Below are positions 9,740 through 21,212 of a stretch of DNA of 64,000 nucleotides, piece by piece. The stretch covers positions 248,001 to 312,000 of the forward strand of contig OY253661.1 in assembly GCA_958009055.1 (NCBI GenBank). Reading direction: 5' to 3'. The translations under genes and the position numbers were made by a program. Origin of the DNA: Choricystis sp. odSpoLacu1. Taxonomy: Eukaryota; Chlorophyta; Trebouxiophyceae. The first letter of the stretch is position 1. Each line of letters opens with the position of its first letter. The notes below the pieces were generated by a model. The model worked only from the letters and a program-made list of their open reading frames with translations, was not told the origin of the DNA and did no database searches.

Positions 9740-11778
9740 ATGGCGACGCCAACCGCCGCCCATCCGGGCGGCCTGGCCCGCCCGCTCGCCGTCGCGGCCG
9801 CTGTGTCCAGTGCCGCCTACGCTTCTTTGTTGTTGCTCACAATTCTTGGCATAGGCAGTGCGGTGAGTGTGTGTGTGTTCTGTGGCACGAGATGGGGGAA
9901 CAGGAACACTCTGTGCCGGCAGGCGGGCGCTGGCGAAACCGACGCCACTTTGGTTTTCGTTCCACGTTTTCGCCTCCCACCTTCCCACACAGGCGTCCAC
10001 CCCGCCCGCCACCGCCCCACCTCCCCCCTGCTCCGCGTGCAATGGCGCCATCTACCGCCCTCCCCCTGGCGTCACCGTCCCCTTCAACACCGCGTTCGCC
10101 ACGGGCAGCGAGGACGTGCCCATGGACGATCCACGCCTGGCGCGCCCGCCGGGCGCGCGCGACGCCACGCCCGACCAACTCTCCCTCACCATTGGCGCCG
10201 GCGGCGCAGTCGTCGCGCACTGGGCCACTGGAGTGGCTCGCGTGCTGGACGGCGACGTGGCGGACACGCGGCCGCCACCGCGGCCTGGCGGCGGCGCCGT
10301 GCAGCACGGCCCGTGAGCTCACCGTCACCGACACGGAGGCTCGGGCCCCCACCCGCTACACGCAGCGGCACAGGGAGGCGACCTACCAGTCCCCCCATCA
10401 CGTGACGCTGACGGGGTTGGTGCCTGGGGAGCGGCGTTTTTACCGCGTCGGGTCCGCGACGGGCGGCTGGAGCGACGCGCGCTCGTTCATCGCGCCGCCC
10501 GCCGCGGCCACAGACGCCGCCGCCTCCTCCCCCTCCTCCTCGCTCTACCCCTTCCGCCTGGCGGTTGTCGGCGACACCGGGTCCACCCACAACACGACCT
10601 CGACGCTGGACCACATGGTGGCCTCTGATCCCGCCGCCGTCCTGCATGTCGGCGACTTTGTCTATGCCGACCTGTACGACCCCGTCGGCGGCTACGACGC
10701 CGACCCCAACACCACGCACCAGCCCAGGTGGGACGCGTTCTCGCGTATGCTGTCCCCCCTCGTGTCGACGACGCCGATGGTCACCACCGTCGGCAAACAC
10801 GAGCGCGAGGCGGATACGGCGGGGTCAGAATGGCAGTCGTACGCGGCCCGGTACGCCCCCCCCGGCGGGGACAAGGGGTACTACTCGACACGGGCGGGGC
10901 CAGTGCATGTGGTGGTTGTCAACACGTACGCCAGGGATGTCGCGGCGCAGCGCGCCTGGTTGAAAGCCGATCTAGCCGCTGTGGACAGGAAGGTTACCCC
11001 GTGGGTGGTGTTGGCCATGCACGCGGCTTGGTACACGACGTATGTGGGTGAGTGTGGGAGCAGTGGGGAGCGTTGGGGGGGGGGGAGGGGGGGGGGGGAG
11101 GAAAGGAACACACTGCCGCGCGCGCGCGGTGGCCCCCCGCCGCCGACCCTCCGCCCCCCTGCCACCCCGACGATTGATGACCCAAACACACGCACACACA
11201 CACACACACACTCAAGCCCACACCCTGCCCCCTTTCCCCTGTTGCCCCCCCCCCCCCCTAACCCCCCCCCAGCCCACTACCGTGAAGTCGAGTGTTTGCG
11301 CGTCGCGCTCGAACCGGTGGTGGCGGCGGGCGGGGTGGACGTCGTTTTTGCCGGCCACGTGCACGCGTTTGAGAGGACGCACCGTGTTCTCAACCACGCG
11401 CCGTCCCTGTGCGGCCCGCCCCACATCTGCGTCGGCGACGGCGGCAACGCGGAGCGCATGTACTTGACGTTTGCGGACGCGCCGGCCGGATCGTCCACGA
11501 CGCAGGGCTCCAGGAATGGGGGCTGCCCCGCGGAAGTCTACAAAAAAGCCGACAAGTGCGCCGCGTCGGCTCCCGGGCCGTTTTGCTCCGTCGGCCAGGC
11601 GCCGTGGTCCGCCTACCGCGAGCCGTCGTTCGGTTTTGGCATGCTGCAGATCGAGTCGCCCACCAAGGCGACGTGGACGTGGCACAGGAACCAGGATGGT
11701 GTGCGCGTGGCGGCGGATCGGGCGACGCTGACGCGTGGGGACGCGCTGTGTGAGGGCGTGGCGGGGTCGCCCGCGTGA
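9740..11778 (+). CDS. Purple acid phosphatase (metallophosphoesterase), frame broken once
   Basis: Secreted or vacuolar phosphatase. Exon 1 (9740-9862) has a hydrophobic N-terminal segment (SSAAYASLLLLTILGIGSA), a likely signal anchor. Exons at 9993-11047 and 11273-11778 follow, with in-phase GTGAGT/CAG sites. The Fn3-like N-domain includes GAVVAHWATG and HHVTLTGLVPGERRFYRVGS. The catalytic domain has GDTGS, VLHVGDFVYADLYD, VGKHERE, VLAMHAAWYTT and VFAGHVHAFERTHRV, which are the PAP metal motifs in order. The third motif is GKHE where the family has GNHE. The frame breaks between VQHG and ELTVTD at about 10305-10313, where one base in the CCC at 10310-10312 is in excess. A likely role is phosphate scavenging. 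Confidence 0.82.
11190..11212 (+). repeat. (CA)n microsatellite in intron
   Basis: CA dinucleotide run inside the last intron of the acid phosphatase gene, next to a long C run that serves as polypyrimidine tract. Confidence 0.8.
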
Positions 11779-12093
11779 AAGGAAGCGTTTCACGGGTGCT
11801 TTGCGGTTGTGTGTGTATTTTTTGTTTTGCTTGTTTTTTTTAACCTGCGCACGCGCAGGCTGGGTATGTTTTTTGGTTTCTTGAAAGAGCGCCACGCACG
11901 CACGCGCGCAAGTCGCGCGTGCGCCGCGGGGGTATTTTTTGTAAACGCGCCACGACGGCCGCGCTTTTAACCGACTCAGTCGAGCAGCAACCTCAGAAAA
12001 CATTGCCTTTTTCCTCCCCAATCGCGCCTCCCGCCGCCGCCCCGCGGCCCTCTGGGGCACACTCTGGTGCCTGCCACCCCCCCCACACACCTA
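11779..12093. other. Intergenic between co-directional genes
   Basis: 315 bp holding the phosphatase 3' UTR (T-rich from 11810) and the ABC transporter promoter. A GCACGC-rich stretch at 11892-11926 is locally repetitive. No gene seen. Confidence 0.4.
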
Positions 12094-15000
12094 ATGGGCG
12101 ACGACGCCGCTCCCCCCCGCCGCCCCCCCCCCCCCGTCCGCTGGCGCCGTCCGCGACGCGGCGTGGTTTGCCGACCGCGGCTTCACCCACCCCGTGGGCG
12201 TCGACACAGCCGGCCTGCTCTCCAAGCTGACCTGGCGGTGGGCCACCCCCCTCGTGCAGCGCGGGGTGGGGGGCACGTTTGACGATGCGACGGCGGAAGC
12301 GTTCACATCACGCAGGGACGACGCGGCGGCGTGTGAGGCCGAGTTTGACGCCGCGTACGCCAAAGCGACCGCCGCCGGCTCGTCGAGGCCTCTGCACCGC
12401 GCGTTGCTGACTTTACACGCGGTGGACGCGGCCTACATGATCGCCTGGACAGTGATCGAGGTCGGCTGCCGCGTGGGCGGCGCCCTGCTGCTGCGCGGGT
12501 GGGTCGACTGGTTGACCTCATCGCGCCTCCCCAACGCCCCCCCCCCCCTCCCTCGGCTGGGCCTACGCCGCCGGCCTCGTCGCCACCAACGGCCTGTATG
12601 CAGTTGTTGTCCACCACCAACTGTTTGGGATCGGCATGAAGGCGGGGTACATTGCTCGCCAGCGCGTCACCACAGCAGTCCACTCCAAAACGCTGCGCCT
12701 CAACCAGGCGACCGCGGCCGCGCTGGGCGGCAAGATCGTCAACCTGGCGTCTTCGGATGTGCGGCGCCTGGAGGATGTGGGGCCGTTTTGGCCGTTCCTG
12801 GTGGCGGCGCCTGCCGAGCTGCTCATCGTGGCAGGCTTGCTCGCGACGCGCCTCGGCCCGGGCGCTGCTGGCGGCGTCGCCCTCATCCTCGCCTTCCTGC
12901 CCCTCCAGGCCGCCTTGTCCCGCCGCATCGGGGGGCTGCGCACCGCCACTGCAGCCTGCACCGATGCCCGCGCCCGCACCCTGGCGGAGGCGGTGCATGG
13001 AGCGCTGGCAGTCAAGATGTTGGGATTGGAGCCGGTGCTGTTAAAACGCACGGTCGACGCGCGCGCGCGCGAGGCGGCGCCCGCCACCTCTGCCGCCCGC
13101 ATCCGGGCCCTCAACCTGGCGTTGTACTACATCGTGTATCCTGTCTCCGTTTTTTGCCTCGTGCTGGCCGTGTGGGCGGGTGGCCGCCGTCCCCCGGTTG
13201 CTGATATTTTCTTTGCACTCGCATTATTGCGCCTGCCCCAACTCTACATGGGCATCTTTTTCATGCGGGCAGTGGAATCCACCGCTGAACTCGCAGCTTC
13301 CCTGGCCCGGCTGGACGCGTTCCTGGGGCTGCAGGAGCCGCCGCCCCCGCCGCACGCGGTTGGTGTGCCTGGCGCCGACACACTGCCCGCCGACGTGGCG
13401 GTCGCGTTCCGGGGGTGCGACTTTGTGTGGCCGCCGCCAACGGCAGCGCCAGAGAGTGGCGGTGGTGGGGATGGCGGGGCGGCACCTGGTCCTGCTGCTG
13501 CTTCAGCCGAAGACCCCCCCCCGCCACCGCGCGTCGTCGTCGTCGCCGCCACCGACGACGCCCCCATCACGCCGCCTGCGCGTGCCTCGTCCGACGCGCC
13601 ACGCAGGTCATCGGTGGATATGCTCCTGATAGGGCCCGCACTGCAGGGCGTGAATTTGATGATCAAGCGTGGCGAGCTGATCGGCGTCGCTGGCGACGTC
13701 GGATCAGGCAAATCGGCGCTGCTGCAGGCTCTGCTAGCTGAGCTGTACCCCGTGGGGCTGCCCGACACCCACCCCGCTGTGCGCGGCACCGTGTCCTACT
13801 GCGCCCAAACGCCCTGGATTGTGTCAGGCACGCTGAAAGCCAACGTGGTTGGCTTTTCGGGCGATGATGCGGCCGCTGCCGACGCGTCCCGTTACACCGC
13901 CGCTCTCGACGCCGCTGCCCTCACCCCCGACATCGCCGCTCTGCCCGGCGGCGACGCCACCGAGATCGGGGAGCGCGGCGTCAACCTGTCGGGCGGCCAG
14001 CGCGCCCGCGTGGCGTTGGCGCGCGCGGCACACGCGCGCGCTGACGTCGCGCTTTTAGATGACCCGCTCTCCGCGCTCGACGCACGAGTCGGCGCCGCCG
14101 TCTTCGACCGCTGCATCGGCCCAGGGTCCCTGCTGGAGGGCACCACCCGCGTCCTGGTGACGCACGCGCGCCACTACTTGCCCCGCTGCGACCGTGTTGT
14201 GATTCTGAGGGGCGGGAGGGTGGCGCACGTCGGGACGCCGGCCGAGCTGGCTGCTCTCGGTGTACCTGAACTGGCGCCGTCGGCTACCGCGCCCCCAGTG
14301 GATGTGGACGCGGCGGCGGATGCGGCCGACGACCTGGACGCGGTGGCGGATGAGGATGAGGAGGCTGGGACGGCGGTGGCAGCGACCGAGCCGCCTCTTC
14401 CGCCATCGACCGCGCCCACCACCAAAGAAGTCATGCTGCCGTCCGTGTTTGCGTCTGCCGACGCGCCGCCACCCTCCTCCAAGCCACGCCGAGCCGATGC
14501 GGCCGCGCGCATGAAGCGCGACCTGTCCCGCTTGGTGGCGCGCGGCGGGCGCGACGGTGGCGGCGGCGGTGGCCAGCTTGGTGGCGCGTCCCTCACGTCG
14601 CCGCTGCGCTCGTTTGTCGCCGCCCTGTCCCGCCGCCTCACATCCACCTTACGGCCCAGCGGGTCCATGACACTGCGTGTGTCTAGCTCTACGCAGCAGC
14701 CCTCGCCCCCGCCGCCCCGCCCCGCGGGCGCGTTGACATCAGACGAAGGCCGCGCCGCGGGCGGTGTCTCCCTCGCCGTCTACCGCGCCTGGCTCGCCCG
14801 CGTCGGCGCCCTCCCCTGCACCCTCGTCGGCGCCGCCCTCATCCTCGGCCAGCGCGCCTACCTGTTTGCCGAGTGGTGGTCGTCCACGCTCGGTGCTGTC
14901 GGTGCCACGCCCGCGGGTGGCGGCATCACCGCCACCATCGCCGGCCGCTCCGTCGACGCGTCCCTCTGGCTCGCCGTCTACGGCGGCGTCACCGGCGCCC

Positions 15001-16552
15001 TGGTCGTCATCGCACTGGCCCGCGCCCAGGTGTTCTTTGGGGCGGCGGTGGCGGCGTCCACGCGGCTGCACAACGACATGGCGGCGGCCACGCTGCGCGC
15101 GCCGCTGTCGTTCTTCCACACCACCCCCGCGGGACGCATCCTCAACCGCTTCACCAAGGACCAAGGCATCGCTGACGACTACCTGCCCATGGTTGCGTTC
15201 GATGCGCTGCAGTCTGTGCTGCTGGTGGGTGGCTCGCTGGTCATGATGGCGGTGGCGGTGCCTGCTGTGCTGCCGATCTTCATTCCGCTCGCGGCCGCGT
15301 TTGCCTTCTTCCGGGGCCGCTACCTGGCCGCCACCCGGGACGTGAAGAGGTTTGATGGTACGACTCGGTCGCCCGTGTTTGCTGCGCTGGGTGAGACGCC
15401 ACGTGGCCTGGCCACGGTGCGAGCCTACGGCGTTGCCCCCCGCTTCCGCGCCACCTTTGCCGGCCTCGCCGGCCGCAACCTCTCCTGGTGGGCCGCCTTT
15501 GTGGCGTGCGCCCGCTGGCTGGGCGTGCGGCTGGACGCGGTGGCGACGGTCGCACTGGCGGCAGAGGCGGCCCTTCTCACCGGGTTAGCTCACAAAGTCG
15601 ACCCCCGGCTTGCCGGCCTCGCGCTCACCAACTCAATCGGGCTCGCGGGCTCCCTGCAGTGGGCAGTGCGCCAAGTGGCAGAGTGGAAGGTGTCGATGAC
15701 AAGCGTGGAAAGGATGCAGGAGCTAACTTTCTCCCCGCCGAACCACCGACATGCGCGCTCGGCGGCCCGCCGCCGCCGCCCGGGTGGCCGCCGCACGGCG
15801 GCATCGAGTTTGACGGTGTGACCGCCACTTACCGCGACCCGTTGCCCCCCGTGCTGGTGGATGTGACCCTGACGATCCCGCCTGGATCCTCCATCGGCAT
15901 CTGTGGCCGCACCGGGTCGGGGAAATCATCCCTCCTGCTGGCCCTCTTCCGCCTCATTCCGATCACTCGGGGCGTTGTCCGTGTCGGCGGCATCGACGCC
16001 GCGTCCATCGCCCTCGACTCCCTGCGCTCCGCCATCGCCGTCATCCCGCAAGACCCCCTCGTGTTTTCGGGCAGTTTTCGCGCCAACTTAGACCCCACCA
16101 ACGCCCACCCCGACGCCGCCCTGTGGGCAGCATTGGACGCCGCCCGCCTGAAACCCGTCGTGCGGCGCCTGGGCGGCCTCTCCGCCCCCCTGACCGAGGG
16201 CGGCGCCAACCTGTCGGTCGGGGAGCGTCAACTCCTGTGCCTGGCGCGCGCCCTGCTGGCCGACGTTGCCGTGCTGGCCCTGGATGAAGCCACCGCCAAC
16301 ATCGATGCCGAGTCGGACAGGTTGGTGGGGGACGCAATCTCTCGCGCACGCTCCGTCGCCGCCGCCAAGGGGCGCACCCTGCTCGTCATCGCGCACCGCG
16401 TGGACACCGTGCTGGCGCTGGACGCGGTGGCGGTGTTGGGAAGTGGGAAAGTGTTGGAGACGGGGCCGCCGCGGGAGTTGGTGGCGGCGGGGAGTGGCCC
16501 CTTTGCGCGGTTGGTGGCGGCGGCGTCCGCTGCGCGCGGGGTGCGGGGATGA
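12094..16552 (+). CDS. ABCC (MRP)-type full ABC transporter
   Basis: ATP-driven exporter of conjugated organic anions, usually vacuolar or plasma membrane. No introns are evident. Order: N-terminal segment (TWRWATPLVQRG), first membrane domain (about 12400-13320), NBD1 with Walker A GDVGSGKSALL, signature LSGGQRARVALARA and Walker B VALLDDPLSALD, an acidic linker with a LLxPS-free low-complexity stretch, second membrane domain (about 14750-15700, with FFHTTPAGRILNRFTKDQ), NBD2 with Walker A GRTGSGKSSLL, signature LSVGERQLLCLARALL and Walker B VLALDEATANID. Three single-base frame breaks interrupt it: in the C run near 12123-12135, in the C run near 12538-12548, and near 15728-15734. Domains on both sides are intact, so these look like sequence errors. 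The start codon at 12094 depends on the first correction. Confidence 0.85.
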
Positions 16553-16708
16553 GAGAAAGGGCGTTTGTTTCTTCTGTTTTTTCGCTCTGCCTCTAGACCC
16601 AAGACCTTGTTTTGTAGAACCCTGCACACACTTGACCTGCGTCAAATGATGAGCAGTGTTTGCTCTCGCGCTCTGTTTTCTCTCTCGTCACACTTTCTCT
16701 CTCAACAT

Positions 16709-17233
16709 TCAAACGTCCACCTCCACCGCCCCACCCTCCGCCACGCGCGCCGCATACACTGGCAGCGGCGCCGCCTTGGGCCCCTTCCCCACAATCGGCA
16801 GGTTGGGCAGCTTGGGGCACCACTCGCCCTGCACCGCGCCGTCCGTCAGCGAGAACACGGTGCCATGCGCGGAGCAGGTGACGCAGCCGGCCTTGACGTC
16901 GGCTTGTAGGAGGGCGGTGCGGCCTTGGAGGGGCAGGCCTGGTGTGGAGGGAAGGGGAGTGGGTGGGCGTCAGGAGAGGAAAAAACAAACGACTGCTGCT
17001 GTCGACTCTCAATCCCTTCCCCACTCTTACCGAGGTGGGGGCACCGGTTGGACGAGGCGTACACCTTGTCTCCGTCCTTGGCGATGAGGATCTTGGAGCC
17101 GCCGAGCTCGACGACGGCTTTGCCGCCCTGTGTGGGAGTGGGAGGGGGGGTTGGAGGGTCGGGTGAGCGTCGACGCTTTTGCGCATTTGCACCCTCTCCT
17201 CGCTCTGCCCCACTCTTCCCAATCGCTCTCTCT

Positions 17234-17268
<35 letters not shown>

Positions 17269-17419
17269 CATGCACGCATACCTTGGACTCCAGGTCGCCG
17301 ACGGTGACGCCGGCGGGCGTCCACGCCGCGACGGGCGCGACCGCACGGGCACGGCGTGCGCCGGCGGTCGACCGTCGAGCGGGGAGGGTGGTGTGTGTGC
17401 GGGCCAGGGCGAGCGACAT
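16709..17419 (-). CDS. Rieske [2Fe-2S] ferredoxin-like protein, probably organellar
   Basis: Small soluble Rieske protein. Exons 17419-17282, 17127-17031 and 16938-16709 join in phase (donors GTATGC and GTAAGA, acceptors CACAG and ACCAG). The first 30 or so residues are rich in Arg, Ala and Thr with few acids and resemble a transit peptide. The cluster ligands are NRCPHLG and TCSAHGT (CxH and CxxH), split between exons 2 and 3. The end is DGAVQGEWCPKLPNLP followed by a short strand. The length, about 155 residues, and the absence of a transmembrane anchor or oxygenase domain argue against cytochrome b6f or bc1 Rieske subunits. Plastid Rieske-ferredoxin electron carriers are the closest type. 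The partner oxygenase is unknown. Confidence 0.75.
17239..17269 (+). repeat. (CA)n microsatellite in intron
   Basis: CA repeat within the first intron of the Rieske gene, 12 bp from its donor site. On the coding strand it reads as TG repeats. Confidence 0.8.
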
Positions 17420-17546
17420 TAGAGCGTGGTGTGTGAGTGGGGAGAGGTGGCGCGAGATGTGTTGCTTCGAAGTGAAAACGGTCGATCGATCTGAAGAAAA
17501 AAAACACTCATCCTCCTCAACTGACCCCCCGAAAACTAACCCTCTC

Positions 17547-18439
17547 TCACAACTCCAACAACCTCAAAAACGCGGCAGGCGCCAGCACCGCCACCGCGGC
17601 CGTCGCGTCATCGATGTCGTGCCCTCCCTCCACATAGCCCCACTCGGCCGCTTGCAGCGACTCTTCAAACCGCGCGGCCGCGATACCGGCCGCCGTGTCC
17701 AGCCCTCCACCCTCCACCGCCAGCGCCACCAGCACCGATTTGGCAGCGCCGGCGAGGCCTGCGACGGGGGCCAGGCGCCAGGGGGAGAGAGAGGCGAGGT
17801 GCGCGCGCACAGCTGCGACTGCCTCCGCCGGCTGGGGCGCGCCCGCGATGGACTCGCTCGTCACAAACGGTGTGCCGAACTTGACCTGGGCCCACGCCAG
17901 CACCGGGTCAAAGGTAGCCGCCTGGGCGGCGGCCAGCGGGGTGGAGGATGGCGCACGCACCATCGCGCTGTCCGTGTCCAGAAACCGCAGCAGCGTGTCC
18001 ACCACTGCGCCCGCGGGCTTGGGTTCATCCAGCGCGGTGGCGGCCAGCCCCATCAGCGGCATGGTGAACGGGCGCACGCGGGCGGGCTGGGCGGCCCACT
18101 CGGCCGCGATGGCGGCCGCCAGCGCGCGCGACGGCAGGGCCAGCGGGCGGCGGGCGGGGGTCAGGATGGGGCGGCCGTCCAGGGAGACGGCGTGGGTGCC
18201 GTCGGGCTGTTGAGGGTTGTGTGTGGGTGGGGGTGGTGGAAAAGGGGGGAGGGGTGGTGGCTGCGGGTTGAAAGGAAAAAACATCAATCCAATCCTCCGC
18301 CCAAACCAAACTCACTCACCTTGGACTCCACGCCAGCCTCCTTGTACCAGCGCGCCAGCGCGCCCGTGAACGCGCCGCGCGCGGCAGCCGCGGTGCTGGC
18401 AGGCGCGCGGCGTGCGGTGGCGGCGGCGGCCGTCAGCAT
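17547..18439 (-). CDS. ATP12: ATP12 family mitochondrial F1-ATPase assembly chaperone
   Basis: Binds unassembled F1 alpha subunit in the mitochondrial matrix. Two exons: 18439-18320, encoding an Ala/Arg presequence and RWYKEAGVESK, and 18206-17547, joined in phase across a GTGAGT...CAACAG intron. Family motifs: VSLDGRPILTPARRPLALPS, AIAAEWAAQ, RPFTMPLMGLAATALDE, LLRFLDTDSAMVRAPS, FDPVLAWAQ, KSVLVALAVEGG and a C-terminal EWGYVEGGHDIDDA. Length, about 260 residues, is typical. It lies tail-to-head with the Rieske gene and divergent from the next gene. Confidence 0.9.
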
Positions 18440-18719
18440 TGGGGAGAGTGTATGTGTGTGTGTGTGAGCTTTGTGTGACACTAGAGCAAGGTGTGGCGCA
18501 CTACACGCACGCACACACGGCGCCGCAACAAAGAGAGCGGAAAGAGTGAGACCGATTGGGTCGAAACAAAACCTCACTTCCGCAAAACGAAAAAAGCCAA
18601 TCGCGCGCCCCCCCCCCCTCCCCGCCTCGTGCGGGCGCGCGGAGGCCCCTCCTTATCGCGCCACCGTCAGTCTCAGCTGCACACACTCTGCCCCACACGC
18701 ACACACATTCCCCCAAACC

Positions 18720-21026
18720 ATGGCGGCCCGCGCCGGCTCCAGCGCCGCAACCGCAGCGTTTGAGAGCGACGACATGGACCTGGACGCGGCCGGCCTGGCC
18801 GAGCTGGACGAGATTGTGGCGCAGCAGCTGAGCAGGGTGAGTCGTGTTTGTGGGACAGAGAAGGGGAGGGCCAGTTTTCTTTTCAGAAAAAAAACGCGCG
18901 ACTCGCACGCTGACCCCCCGCGCGGCCCCGCCGCCCCTCCCGCTTCGCGCTCTCGCCGCAGTGGGCATGGTCTGAGTTGCCGTACCTCGCGGCCGCGTTT
19001 GCATGCCTTTCTCACTCAACAAATCCCTCTCCTTTCCACACTTATACACACACAGACCCAAGCGACGCAGCGGCCGCCGCCGCCGCCGGTCGCGGCCGAC
19101 CCGCCGCCCGCGTCCCGGTCGTCGGCGAGGCGCCCCATGTCGTTGCGTGAGTAGTTGTCTTGTTTGACGCTTTTGATTTGACGCCTCTTTTTGATATTGG
19201 GCTCACCTTTTCCTCCCACCCCTCCTCCCCCCCTCTCTCCAGTCGAAGCCCAGCTGGCCGACGATTTCACGGGGCTGGATTCAAACTCGGTGGCGCCCCG
19301 CGTGCCGGCGCCTCCCCGTCCCGCCGCGTCCGCGCCCCCTCCCCCCGCACCGCGGCTGCCCCCCTCCTACCCTCCCCCCGCCCCTCCCTCCCGCCCGTCC
19401 GGCATCGCGGCCGCAGCTGCCGCCGGCATCGCCGCCTACGCAGACGGTGAAACCGCGCGCCGCGCCCAGGCGGCTGGGGCTCAGCTGGCATTGGCGCAGT
19501 CTGAGGCGGCAGCCGCGCGTGCGGCCGCTGCAGAGGCAGCGTCCGAGCGTAAAGACGCGCTGAGGCGGGCGGAAGCCGCGGAAGCGGCTGCCATGGCTGC
19601 CACCGCGCGCGCGGACGCGGCTGAAGCCGCGTTGAGTGCGGGTGGGGGCGGCAGCGGTGGCGGTGGCGGTGGCGGTGGCGCCAGCGGCGACGCCGCCACC
19701 CTGGCGTCCAACGCTGCCTGGGCTGCCGCTCTGGCGGCGGTGGACGCCTCCACGTCTGCCGACGCGGACGCGAGGTGGGAGAGGGATGCCCGCGATGCAG
19801 CTGCACCCGCGCTGGCTGCACTGACAGCGGCCGCGCCCGCGGCTGCGCCGTTCCTGGCGGCCGCCCTGGCGGCGCCACCCTCCACCCTGGATGGTGGAGT
19901 GGGGCTGGCGGTGCCGCTGACAGCCGCGTTGGCAACCGCCGCAGCCCGTGGTGGCGGTGGTGGTGGTGGCAACGCGTCGTCCCTGCCGCTGGCACCCGCG
20001 CTTGACACTCTGCACGCCCTCATTTCCTCCGCGCCCGCCGTGCGCCGCCTGCTGACGGACGCGGGCAGTGGCGACCAATCCGCGGGATCGCCTGCCGCCG
20101 CGGTCGCGGCGGCAGCGGCGGCAGCCGCGTCTGCTGCGGGGGGTGACGCCACGCCACCGCCCTCAGCGGCCGCCGCCCTGCTGCTCCCCTTCTTGACGTC
20201 CACCGACGACGCCGTCGCCACGGGTGCGTGGCATGCCCTCATCGCGGCCGCGGCGCCGCGCACGGCGCCGTGCGCCCTGGCAGCCGCCATCGACGTCGGC
20301 GCGCTCGCTTCTCTCGCGCCGCACGCGCGCGCGCCACTGGCCGCCTGCGTGCTGCGCGAGTGTTTGGCTGGGGCGGCAGCCCGGGCCGCTCTGCAAGCTG
20401 CGCTGACGGGTCCAGACCCTGCGGCAGCGGCGGGCGCTGTGGGCACCGCTCTCTCCGCTGTGTGGCCGCCGCCGGCGGGCGAGCGCCTCCCGCCCGCCGC
20501 CCCTGCGCGCGACGTGTTGGCAGCCATCGCCACCGCGGTGGACGTGGCCGACGACGTGTTTGTGTGCGCCCTGCTGGACTGCGGCCCCTCGTCAGCCGCC
20601 GCGTCCGCGGCCGGCGGCGCGGCCGCGGGTGGCGCCGCACGCCGCGCGCTCGCGCTCGCGTCTGCCGCCGCGCCCGGCCCGCCCGGCCTGTTGCGCGACC
20701 TGCTGCCCCCGCCCCACGCGCTGCGCGGCAGCGACGCCATCCTGGCCACCGAAGCCCTGGCCGCAGCGTCCGCGCTGACGGGGAGGCGGGGCGCGGTCGC
20801 GGCCGCCGCACTCGATGACGCTGCGGCGACGCCGGCTGCCGCGCGCGGCGCGCTGCTGATCGCCACCCGACTGGCCGCCACCGCGGACGGCGACGGAGAT
20901 GCGGGCGACGTGACCGCCCTGCCGGACGGCGTGGCGCCGTGGGCGGCGGCGGTGGCGCCTGATGGGGCGGCGGGGGCGGCAGCCGCGGTGCGACGACGGT
21001 TGGCGCGCAGAGCGGCTGAAAGGTAG
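18720..21026 (+). CDS. Ala-rich coiled-coil protein, possibly ATRIP-like
   Basis: Three exons: 18720-18836, 19056-19146 and 19243-21026, joined in phase. Exon 1 encodes FESDDMDLDAAGLAELDEIV, an acidic amphipathic segment resembling the RPA70-binding motif at the start of ATRIP (in human FTADDLEELDTLASQAL). A Pro-rich linker, DDFTGLDSN and a coiled coil (about 19460-19640) follow, then a long Ala-rich helical region with a Gly linker, ending RRRLARRAAER. ATRIP has the same order of acidic motif, coiled coil and helical repeats, and it brings the ATR kinase to RPA-coated DNA. The match rests on the N-terminus and architecture only. An unrelated helical-repeat protein is quite possible. Composition is strongly biased by GC. 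Confidence 0.4.
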
Positions 21027-21212
21027 AGAGGGGAGAGAGGTTTTTATTTTTGTTGTTGATTTCTGTGTCAGTACACACCTCTAGCTTTTTAGTCTGACGA
21101 CACACGCAAATAACGCGAGACGGGCGTGATGAGTGAGCGGGCGGGCGTTTGAGGGAAAAGATATGGTTTTTACACACAGAGGCACCCCCCACGCACGCCG
21201 CGCCACCGGCCT

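Noticed and set aside
11779..12093. Possible tRNA or small RNA in the GCACGC-rich stretch
   Set aside because: I could not form a cloverleaf or a convincing stem series by eye.
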